DNA from: Solidesulfovibrio magneticus
Lineage (GTDB): Bacteria; Desulfobacterota; Desulfovibrionia; Desulfovibrionales; Desulfovibrionaceae
Reading direction: 5' to 3'
Assembly: GCA_002482565.1 (NCBI GenBank)
Contig: DLGG01000133.1
Coordinates: 1 to 17,561 of the forward strand
DNA length: 17,561 nt
Shown here: one piece after another, positions 6,005-12,451 of the stretch
Layout of the letters: each line of letters starts with the position of its first letter
Numbering within the stretch: the stretch's first letter is position 1
Translations under genes and position numbers: made by a program
Notes under the pieces: model-generated
The model's input: only the letters and a program-made list of their open reading frames with translations
Told to the model about the DNA's origin: nothing
Database searches by the model: none

Positions 6005-8611
6005 ATGGCCGGTCCATCGCCGCGTCAATTGGCCGAGGCTCTGGCCGTGGAGGGCGCGTCGGCGCTTTCAGGCGAACCGTCGCGAAGCCTGGCCGAGGGA
6101 CTGCCCCTGGCCGTGGCCGTACTGGACGGGCAGCGCCGCTTCGTGCGGGGCAACGCCCGGGCCAGGGAGTTTTTTGAACGGCAGGGCATGGCCTGCCATC
6201 GGGTGCTTCGAGACAGGGGAGAGGGCTGCGAGGCCTGTCCGACCGGGGGCGGGCCGGCCGTGATCGCGCCTGGCGCGGCCTGCGTTGGCCTTGGGCCGGA
6301 CGGGCGGGACGGCGTGGTGTGCGTTTTCGAGTCCGGCGTGTGGACGGTCCAGGAGGGGCTTTTGCCGGTGCTCGAACATGCCCCGAATTCGATGTTTGCC
6401 GTGGACCGGGATTTTGTGGTGCGTTACGTCAACCGGGCCTTTGTCTCGCTGCACGGAGGGCAGGCCGGGGATTACCTTGGCCGCCATTTGGGCCATGTCA
6501 TCGGGGCGGCCGTCTTTTCCCGTTTCCATGCGGCGGCCCTGGCCGCCTTGCACAGCGGCACGCCCAACATGGAGGAAGTGACCCTGATCCACGGCGGCCG
6601 GGAGCGCGAGTATCTGGCCACGCGCATCCCGATCGTGGGCGACGGCCTGCCCTTGGGCGTGTGGGGCTTGCTCACGGACATCACCGACCGCAACACGGCC
6701 CGGCGGGAACTCGACGCCAGCCGGCGGCGCTACCGGGCTCTGGTGGAGGATCAGACCGAGCTGGTGGTCCGCCTGGACCCGGCTCTGCGGCGGACTTTCG
6801 TCAACGCCAACCTGGCCGCGATGCTGGGCGCGCCGGTGGAAACCCTCATTGCCGGGTATTTCGGCGACCGGTTGCCCGAGGCCGAGACCCAGGCCTTGCG
6901 CCGACGACTGCTGGAACTGACGCCGCGCGCCCCGACCTGCGAGTTGGAGCACGCCATGGTCCTGCCTTCGGGTGAAGAACGCCGGCTGCACTGGTCGGTG
7001 CGGGCCATTTTCGACGAAGCCGGCCGTATTGGCGAATACCAGGCCCTGGGGCGCGACGTTTCGCTTGTGCGCCGCATGGAGCGGGAACTGTCGCAAAGCG
7101 AAGCCAAGTTCCGCGACATCTTCGAGCATTCCGCCGAGGGCATTTTCCAGTTTGAACCCAGCGGAGCCGTTGCCGCCTGCAATCCCGCCCTGGCCCGCAT
7201 CCTCGGCTACGCCTCGCCGGAAGCGGTCCTGGCCGAACCGGGCGACCTGTTCACCCGCATCCAGGCCCGGCAGGAGGACCGGCTGGAATTTTTGCGCCAG
7301 CTGGCCCGCCACAACCAGGTCTACGATTTCGAGATGCAGGTGGTGCGCCGCGACGGCCGGGCCGCCTGGCTGTCCGTCAACGCCCGGGCGGTGCTGGACG
7401 TCGACGGCCGGCTGGCCAGGGTGGAGGGCGCGGCCCGGGACATCACCGACCGCAAGCGGGCCGAGGGCGAGCGCATGTTGCTCGTTTCGGCCGTGGACCA
7501 GAGCGCCGAAGGGCTGGTCATCGTCAGCCGGGATTTTCGTCTGGAGTACGCCAATCCGGCCTTTGCCCAGATCGTGGCCGGCGGCCAGGGGATGCTCGGC
7601 CGCGACGCCCTGGATGCGCTTTTGGCCCCGTTTCTGACCGAGTCCGTGCGCAAGATGCTGGGGCTGGGGCTGCGCTGGTCGGGCCGGCTGCGGCTGACCC
7701 GTCCGAGCGGCGAGGAAGCCGTGGCCGAGGCGCTCATTTCCCCGGTGCGCGACACGGCCGGCCAGGTGGTCAACCATATCCTGCTGGTGCGCGACATGAC
7801 CTACGAACTCGACCTGGAACGCCGCCTGCGTCAGGCCGAAAAGCTGGAAGCCATCGGCGTGCTGGCCGCCGGTGTGGCCCACGACTTCAACAACATCTTA
7901 ACGCCCATCCTGCTCAATTCCGAGTTGGTGCTGTCCGATCTGCCGGTGCTGCATCCCTTGCGCAAGCCGTTGTCCGACGTGGTGCTGGCCTCGGAGCGGG
8001 CGCGCGAACTGGTGCGCCAGCTTTTGGCCTTCAGCCGTCAGGGCGAGATCTCGGTGTCCGACCTGCCTTTGGCTCCGCTGGTCAAGGAGACGGCCAAGCT
8101 GGTGCGCGGCATGGCCCCGGCCGGGGTGGAGCTGAAGCTGGAGATCGGGGCGGAGCCGTATTGCGTGCGGGCCGATCCGGCCCAGATGCATCAGGTGCTG
8201 GTCAACTTGTGCCTCAATGGGGTGCAGGCCATGGTTGGGGGCGGCCGGCTGGAGGTGGGGTTGGCCCCGGTGGACGGGCCGCCCCGACCGCAAAGCGGCG
8301 GCATTGCGGCCGGCGCGCCCCTGACGACCCTGGCGGCGGGGCCGTATGTGCGGCTGTGGGTGGAGGACACCGGCCACGGCATGGCCCCGGAGGTGGCGGA
8401 GCGGGTGTTCGAGCCCTTTTTCACCACCAAAAAGCCCGGCCAGGGCACGGGCATGGGCTTGGCCGTGGTCCATGGCATCGTCAAGAGCTGCGGCGGGGCG
8501 GTGATCTTGACCACGGCCCAGGGCAAGGGCAGCCGGTTCGAGGTCTATCTGCCCCGGGCGGCCGCGCCCGACGCCTGTTCGGCCCAGCCGGCCGACGGCG
8601 CGGCGCGCTAA
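6005..8611 (+). CDS. Multi-PAS sensor histidine kinase
   Basis: 868 aa with no evident transmembrane segment, so probably cytoplasmic. Domain order, approximate: a degenerate PAS at 28-110 carrying C64-x10-C75-x2-C78; PAS domains at about 120-232, 242-357, 365-487 and 492-607; HisKA at about 615-685; HATPase at about 725-860. The phospho-acceptor is H626 in GVAHDFNNIL, the NtrB-like HPK4 type. The ATPase shows the N box (HQVLVNLCLNGVQAM), G1 (VEDTGHGMA), F box (FEPFFTTKK) and G2 (GTGMGLAVVHG). No receiver or HPt follows, so phosphate must pass to a separate protein; the divergent REC-REC-GGDEF protein is the nearest candidate. The ATG at 6005 has a poor ribosome site, and the exact start is less sure than the identity. 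Confidence 0.92.
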   Translation: MAGPSPRQLAEALAVEGASALSGEPSRSLAEGLPLAVAVLDGQRRFVRGNARAREFFERQGMACHRVLRDRGEGCEACPTGGGPAVIAPGAACVGLGPDGRDGVVCVFESGVWTVQEGLLPVLEHAPNSMFAVDRDFVVRYVNRAFVSLHGGQAGDYLGRHLGHVIGAAVFSRFHAAALAALHSGTPNMEEVTLIHGGREREYLATRIPIVGDGLPLGVWGLLTDITDRNTARRELDASRRRYRALVEDQTELVVRLDPALRRTFVNANLAAMLGAPVETLIAGYFGDRLPEAETQALRRRLLELTPRAPTCELEHAMVLPSGEERRLHWSVRAIFDEAGRIGEYQALGRDVSLVRRMERELSQSEAKFRDIFEHSAEGIFQFEPSGAVAACNPALARILGYASPEAVLAEPGDLFTRIQARQEDRLEFLRQLARHNQVYDFEMQVVRRDGRAAWLSVNARAVLDVDGRLARVEGAARDITDRKRAEGERMLLVSAVDQSAEGLVIVSRDFRLEYANPAFAQIVAGGQGMLGRDALDALLAPFLTESVRKMLGLGLRWSGRLRLTRPSGEEAVAEALISPVRDTAGQVVNHILLVRDMTYELDLERRLRQAEKLEAIGVLAAGVAHDFNNILTPILLNSELVLSDLPVLHPLRKPLSDVVLASERARELVRQLLAFSRQGEISVSDLPLAPLVKETAKLVRGMAPAGVELKLEIGAEPYCVRADPAQMHQVLVNLCLNGVQAMVGGGRLEVGLAPVDGPPRPQSGGIAAGAPLTTLAAGPYVRLWVEDTGHGMAPEVAERVFEPFFTTKKPGQGTGMGLAVVHGIVKSCGGAVILTTAQGKGSRFEVYLPRAAAPDACSAQPADGAAR

Positions 8612-8660
8612 CCCCCCCCCCGCTCAACGCCAACCCCCCTTAACCCTTTGTCTTTAAGTG

Positions 8661-8698
8661 GGGGGTCTGGGGGCCTCAGGCCCCCAGCCGCCGGAGGC
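8661..8698. repeat. Tag-plus-hairpin intergenic element, copy 2
   Basis: This is a 38-nt match to the element at 4557-4594, differing only at the central base of the dyad (C at 8677 instead of G). The stem is CTGGGGGCCT (8667-8676) with AGGCCCCCAG (8678-8687), followed by CCGCCGGAGGC (8688-8698). It again lies between convergent genes, the kinase (+) and the dipeptidase (-). On the minus strand the tag begins 12 nt after the dipeptidase stop codon. There is no U-tract on either side. Confidence 0.8.
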
Positions 8699-8710
8699 CT
8701 CCCCCCTTCT

Positions 8711-9373
8711 TCAGTTAATCGGCACGTCCAGCAGTTCGAAGCCTTGCCAGCCCGGGCCGTCGAAGTGCCACCATTCCGAGGGCAGCGGATCGAAGCCGGC
8801 CTTTTGCATGGCCGCCTCCAGCCGTTTGGCGTTGGCCCGGGCGGCCGGATCGCCGCCGGTGTAGTCGCGGCGGGCTTTTTCCGAAAAATCATCGAACCCC
8901 GAGGGCATGGGCAGTTCCTTGCCGGCGGCGTCAATGAGGGTCAGGTCCACGGCCGCGCCCCGGTTGTGCTTGGAGCCGCTGGCCGGCTTGCCGTCTTTTT
9001 CCACGGGTTTGGCCACCCAGTCCTCGTTGGGGACCAGGGCCCAGAATTTCTTCTGGATGGCAAAGGGCCGGTAGCAGTCGTAGACTTTGAGGCCCAAGCC
9101 TTCTTTTTTGAGGTCAGCCTGGACCGTGGCCAGGCGTTTGGCCACGTCGGCGCGCAGGAAGCAGCGCGGGGCGGGGTAGACGGCCACGCCGGTGAAATTG
9201 TTGGGCGTGGCGTAGCGGATGTCCAGGACGATGTCCGGGGCCACGGCGGTGATGTCCACCAACCCGGCTTCGGCCGGGGTTTTCTGGGCCAGGGCCGGGG
9301 CGGCGGCCAGAAGACCGGCGAGGGCGAACGCGGCCAGGGCCGGAAGCATCGGGCAAAGGCGGCGGAAGGTCAT
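8711..9373 (-). CDS. D-alanyl-D-alanine dipeptidase (VanX/DdpX-like, peptidase M15D)
   Basis: 220 aa periplasmic zinc dipeptidase that would cleave D-Ala-D-Ala. Residues 1-29 are a signal peptide with probable cleavage after ALA29. VanX-family residues are visible: R102 in DCYRPF, zinc ligands H136 and D143 in GSKHNRGAAVDLT, and E200/H203 in SEWWHF, where E200 would be the catalytic base. I chose the start at 9373 because its upstream sequence on the minus strand is AAAGGAGTCGCCC, and it opens the signal peptide directly; the frame remains open 22 codons further. No vanH, vanA or vanRS neighbours are present, so cell-wall turnover or D-Ala-D-Ala scavenging is more likely than glycopeptide resistance. 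Confidence 0.9.
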   Translation of the reverse strand: MTFRRLCPMLPALAAFALAGLLAAAPALAQKTPAEAGLVDITAVAPDIVLDIRYATPNNFTGVAVYPAPRCFLRADVAKRLATVQADLKKEGLGLKVYDCYRPFAIQKKFWALVPNEDWVAKPVEKDGKPASGSKHNRGAAVDLTLIDAAGKELPMPSGFDDFSEKARRDYTGGDPAARANAKRLEAAMQKAGFDPLPSEWWHFDGPGWQGFELLDVPIN

Positions 9374-9466
9374 GGGCGACTCCTTTGTTTCCGGCACAAT
9401 GCCCGCCCGGGCGGCCTTGTCAATACGGGCGGCGGACAAACCGCTGGCCGGCGGCCCGGCCTCGCC

Positions 9467-9495
9467 TTGACGCCAAACCCCGCCGGGGGCATAAG
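9467..9495 (+). promoter_or_regulatory. Candidate sigma70-type promoter of tpx
   Basis: TTGACG (9467-9472, 5/6 to consensus), a 17-nt spacer, and CATAAG (9490-9495, 4/6) lie 58 nt before the tpx start. A tandem 7-mer, TAAGGTC (9492-9498) and TAAGGTC (9500-9506), overlaps the -10 and expected start site and may be a regulator site. Confidence 0.45.
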
Positions 9496-9552
9496 GTCCT
9501 AAGGTCGCCTTTTTTTCAGGGCGGCTTACTCACCCTCAGGAGGAACACGCCC

Positions 9553-10068
9553 ATGAGCGAGCGTACCGGACTTATCACGTTTCTTGGCGGCGGCCTGACC
9601 CTTGTCGGCAACCCGGTGGGCGTCGGCGACGCGGCTCCGGAGTTTTCCGTGCTCACCAATGAGCTGGCCCCGGCCAAGCTGGCCGATTTCACCGAAAAGG
9701 GCCTTATCCTCATTGCCGTGCCGTCCCTGGACACGGCCGTGTGCGACCTGGAAGCCCGCAAATTCAACAAGGAAATGGAGAGCCTTGCCGGCAAGGCCAA
9801 GGCGCTGGTCATCAGCATGGACCTGCCCTTTGCCCAGAAACGCTGGGCCGAGGCGGCCGGGGTCACCAACATCGTGACGCTGTCCGACCATCGCGACGCC
9901 TCTTTCGGCCAGGCGTATGGCCTGCTCATCAAGGAACTGCGTTTGCTCGCCCGGGCCGTGCTGGTCCTTGGCCCGGACCGCAAGGTGGCTTACCTGGAAC
10001 TGGTCAAGGAAGTGACCAACGAGCCCGACTATGCCGCCGCCCTTGCGGCCTTGGGCAAGGTCTTGTAG
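9553..10068 (+). CDS. tpx: Thiol peroxidase Tpx, resolving Cys absent
   Basis: 171 aa, a normal Tpx length. The enzyme reduces hydroperoxides. The peroxidatic site PSLDTAVC is intact, with C64. In E. coli Tpx the second, resolving Cys sits in DLPFAQKRFC; here the same stretch reads DLPFAQKRWA, so position 99 is Ala, and C64 is the only Cys in the protein. It must therefore act as a one-Cys enzyme resolved by an external thiol, or use another mechanism. The start at 9553 follows AGGAGG at about 9538-9543; the open frame extends 56 codons upstream but without family similarity. The lipoprotein gene follows after 39 nt, with a terminator after that, so the two are probably one transcript. Confidence 0.92.
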   Translation: MSERTGLITFLGGGLTLVGNPVGVGDAAPEFSVLTNELAPAKLADFTEKGLILIAVPSLDTAVCDLEARKFNKEMESLAGKAKALVISMDLPFAQKRWAEAAGVTNIVTLSDHRDASFGQAYGLLIKELRLLARAVLVLGPDRKVAYLELVKEVTNEPDYAAALAALGKVL

Positions 10069-10107
10069 AGACGGCCTGTCCGCCCTTGGGGCGGCGCAGG
10101 TGCGACC

Positions 10108-10737
10108 ATGAAAAACCATTCGTCTTCGCGCCGACGCCTTCGGGCGTCGGCCCTTTTTGCGGCCTTGGTCCTGGTGTTGGCCCTTGGGGGCTGCGGCGGC
10201 CAGAAAGCGACGGTGACGCCGTCGGTGGTGGTCGAGCCCGAGGCCCTCGGACGCGGCGTGGACGTGTCCGTGTCCGTCAAGGACGCCCGGCCCAACGACG
10301 AGGTGGGGCTGTGCAATCCCCAGTCGTCGTTCGCCGGCAAGCTGCAAACGGCCTGCGATCCTTCGCCGGCCATCCACGCGGCCGTGGAAAAGGGCCTTCG
10401 CGACAAAGGGTTCACCCCGTCGCCGGCCCGGGAATCCGTGGTGCGCACGGTCACGGTGGAGCTCGTGGAGCTGGCCTACAAGCCGAGCCACGAGGGCGTG
10501 CATCTGGCCGCCAAGGCCGTGTGCGCGGTCAAGGTCACGGCCGACAACAACGGCCAGATCCTGACCCGGCGCTACGAGGCCGACACGGTCTGGAAGCTGC
10601 CGGCCGAGGGCGTGGAGCCGGAGTTCGACAAGCTGCTCAGCATGACCGTGTCCAAGGCCCTCAGCCGCATGGCCTCGGACTACGAACTTATCGCGTTCAT
10701 GCAAAAAACCGTGCTGCGTACCCGCGACATCAAGTAG
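10108..10737 (+). CDS. YajG-like lipoprotein
   Basis: 209 aa exported lipoprotein. The N-terminus has a basic region, a hydrophobic stretch and the lipobox LALGGC, with C29 as the lipidated residue; G30 at +2 does not signal inner-membrane retention, so outer-membrane sorting is likely. The remainder, with VDVSVSVKDARPNDEVG and later SKALSRMASDYEL, resembles the YajG family, whose function is not well defined. Further cysteines occur in GLCNPQ and TACDPS and at one later site. The ribosome site is weak. It lies 39 nt after tpx and ends 4 nt before a strong terminator stem, closing the tpx transcript. The lipoprotein call is firm; the family call is moderate. Confidence 0.75.
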   Translation: MKNHSSSRRRLRASALFAALVLVLALGGCGGQKATVTPSVVVEPEALGRGVDVSVSVKDARPNDEVGLCNPQSSFAGKLQTACDPSPAIHAAVEKGLRDKGFTPSPARESVVRTVTVELVELAYKPSHEGVHLAAKAVCAVKVTADNNGQILTRRYEADTVWKLPAEGVEPEFDKLLSMTVSKALSRMASDYELIAFMQKTVLRTRDIK

Positions 10738-10741
10738 CCCG

Positions 10742-10772
10742 GCCGGGCGGCCTGCCGCCGCCCGGCTTTTTT
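10742..10772 (+). terminator. Intrinsic terminator of the tpx-lipoprotein unit
   Basis: A perfect 10-bp GC stem, GCCGGGCGGC (10742-10751) with GCCGCCCGGC (10757-10766), a 5-nt loop, and then six T (10767-10772). It starts 4 nt after the lipoprotein stop codon. Confidence 0.92.
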
Positions 10773-10836
10773 CCTGCCAACGGCCGTTTCCCGGCCCCGT
10801 CCGGCGGAGGCCCCGCCGCAAAAGGATCATCGCCCC

Positions 10837-11946
10837 ATGGCCCTCTCCGTCGGCATCGTGGGTCTGCCAAACGTCGGCAAATCCACGCTTTTCAACGCCC
10901 TGACCAAGGCCCAGAACGCCCAGGCCGCCAACTATCCGTTCTGCACCATCGAACCCAATGTGGCCATCGTGCCGGTGCCGGACCCGCGCCTGACCGCCCT
11001 GGCCGAGCTGGTGCGGCCCCAGCAGGTGCTGCCGGCCACGGTGCGCTTCACCGACATCGCCGGCCTGGTCGCCGGAGCCAGCAAGGGCGAGGGCCTTGGC
11101 AACAAGTTTCTGGCCCACATCCGCGAAACCGAGGTCATCATCCACGTGGCCCGGGCCTTTGAGGACGACGACGTGGTCCACGTCTCGGGTTCGGTGGACC
11201 CGGCCCGGGACATCGCGGTCATCGACGCCGAACTCATCCTGGCCGACGCCCAGGTGCTGGAAAACCGGCTTGACCGCATGGTGAAGCAGACCAAGGGCAG
11301 CAAGGACCGCGATCTGCTCGACAAGGTCGAGGCCGGCCAGCGACTGCTCGACCATCTCATGAACGGCCAGCCGGCCAGTTCCGTGGATGGGGCCGACACG
11401 CCGGGCATGATCGCTCTTTTCGACGAGATCCGCCCGCTTTCGGCCAAGCGCGTCATCTATTGCGCCAACGTGGCCGAAGGGGACCTGGGGCAGCCCGACA
11501 ATCCCCTGGTGGCCAAGGTCCGGGCCATCGCCGAGTCGCGCGGGGCCGAGACGGTGGTGGTGTGCGCCCGCATGGAAGAGGATCTGGCCGGGCTGACCGA
11601 AGAGGAGCGCCTGGAGTTCCTGGCCTCCTACAATCTCGACGAGTCGGGCCTGGACAGCGTGGTGCGTCTGGCCTACCGGACCCTGGGGCTTTTAAGCTTT
11701 TTCACGGCCGGCCCCAAGGAAGTCCGAGCCTGGACCATCGCCGCCGGCACCAAGGCACCGGCCGCCGCCGGGCAGATCCATTCCGACATCGAACGCGGGT
11801 TTATCCGGGCCGAGGTCATCGGTTTCGAGGACTACCTCAAGCACCAGACCGAGGCCAAATGCCGGGCCGCCGGCGTCCTGCGCCAGGAAGGCAAAGAGTA
11901 CGTCATGGCCGACGCCGACGTGGTGCACTTCCTGTTCAACGTCTAG
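10837..11946 (+). CDS. ychF: Redox-regulated/ribosome-associated ATPase YchF (Obg-family GTPase fold)
   Basis: 369 aa, close to the usual 363 of this universally conserved P-loop protein, which binds ribosomes and prefers ATP. The P-loop GLPNVGKST spans residues 9-17, and the switch II motif DIAGLVAGASKGEGLGNKFL is intact. The nucleotide-base motif reads NVAEGD, the NxxE form that gives YchF its ATP preference in place of the GTPase NKxD. The C-terminal TGS domain (about 280-369) ends in YVMADADVVHFLFNV as in the family. AAAAGGAT at 10820 is a usable though distant ribosome site. It follows a terminator and is likely a single-gene unit with its own promoter. Confidence 0.97.
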   Translation: MALSVGIVGLPNVGKSTLFNALTKAQNAQAANYPFCTIEPNVAIVPVPDPRLTALAELVRPQQVLPATVRFTDIAGLVAGASKGEGLGNKFLAHIRETEVIIHVARAFEDDDVVHVSGSVDPARDIAVIDAELILADAQVLENRLDRMVKQTKGSKDRDLLDKVEAGQRLLDHLMNGQPASSVDGADTPGMIALFDEIRPLSAKRVIYCANVAEGDLGQPDNPLVAKVRAIAESRGAETVVVCARMEEDLAGLTEEERLEFLASYNLDESGLDSVVRLAYRTLGLLSFFTAGPKEVRAWTIAAGTKAPAAAGQIHSDIERGFIRAEVIGFEDYLKHQTEAKCRAAGVLRQEGKEYVMADADVVHFLFNV

Positions 11947-11954
11947 CCTCGCGT

Positions 11955-11983
11955 CCACGACAAGCGCCGCTGGCGTGTCGTGG
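11955..11983 (+). terminator. Hairpin directly downstream of ychF, no U-tract
   Basis: CCACGACA (11955-11962) pairs with TGTCGTGG (11976-11983). An inner CGCC (11965-11968) pairs with GGCG (11972-11975) across a GCT loop, with two bulged bases. It lies 8 nt past the ychF stop. The lack of a T run makes it a 3'-end hairpin rather than a proven terminator. Confidence 0.4.
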
Positions 11984-12105
11984 GCAACGGACGAAAAGCA
12001 GCATTATTCTTAAAAGGTACCCTCGTATTTTTTAAGGGACGCGACACGATCGCGCCATTTCTCGAAAAAGCTTCGGCCGCGCTGAGGACAGGCCGCGACC
12101 ACGGG

Positions 12106-12135
12106 CCGTGGCCCACGAACGGGCCGGTTTTTTTT
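12106..12135 (+). terminator. Candidate intrinsic terminator with T8
   Basis: CC-(GT)-GGCCC (12106-12114) pairs with GGGCCGG (12121-12127) across a 6-nt loop, leaving two bulged bases, and eight T follow (12128-12135). An alternative dyad, CCACGG-G-CCGTGG (12099-12111), overlaps it. It would end ychF readthrough about 180 nt past the stop codon. Confidence 0.5.
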
Positions 12136-12197
12136 CGGGAACGCGGCGTCAGGCAAAACGGAAATCGCGAGACGGGCGGCAGCGCTCTTTCGGCTTT

Positions 12198-12234
12198 GGG
12201 CCGGACCAACAGTGTTGGTCCGGCCCATTTGTTT
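12198..12234 (+). terminator. Perfect 14-bp dyad with a T-rich tail
   Basis: GGGCCGGACCAACA (12198-12211) and its exact reverse complement (12213-12226) flank one central base, and are followed by ATTTGTTTT. It works as a second plus-strand terminator after the one ending at 12135. As double-stranded DNA it is also a 29-bp palindrome that a dimeric protein could bind. Confidence 0.5.
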
Positions 12235-12451
12235 TGGGTTCACGGGGCGTTGGCCGAACTCAGGCCAATAAGCCGCAGGTCTGTCGACTTTTCCCCTGCC
12301 CATGGCTATTTGAAACAATGCGGGTTCCCTCGGACCGGGATGCCCGCGGCCTCGCCTTCGGCGTGAAACAGCGGGGCCGGATGTCGGGTCCGACAGCGGC
12401 AAGCAGCGGCTTCGGGTCGCGAAGGTCTTTGAGGCCGGGGCAGGAGGGCGT

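Larger units (their letters stand above)
11947..12451. other. Gene-free gap of 505 nt with several dyads
   Basis: I see no credible gene on either strand. It holds, in order: a bulged hairpin just after ychF (11955-11983), an AT-rich inverted repeat CTTAAAA (12009-12015) with TTTTAAG (12030-12036), a stem with a T8 tail (12106-12135), a 14-bp dyad (12198-12226), and a small dyad TGTCGG-GT-CCGACA (12382-12395) 57 nt before the next gene. No convincing promoter for the downstream gene was found. Confidence 0.6.

Noticed and set aside
6068..7882. Minus-strand 604-codon frame over the kinase gene
   Set aside because: Shadow of the PAS kinase; skewed composition and no start signal.
9526..11355. 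Minus-strand 609-codon frame over tpx, the lipoprotein and ychF
   Set aside because: It runs across three well-supported genes and a terminator on the other strand; no family features.
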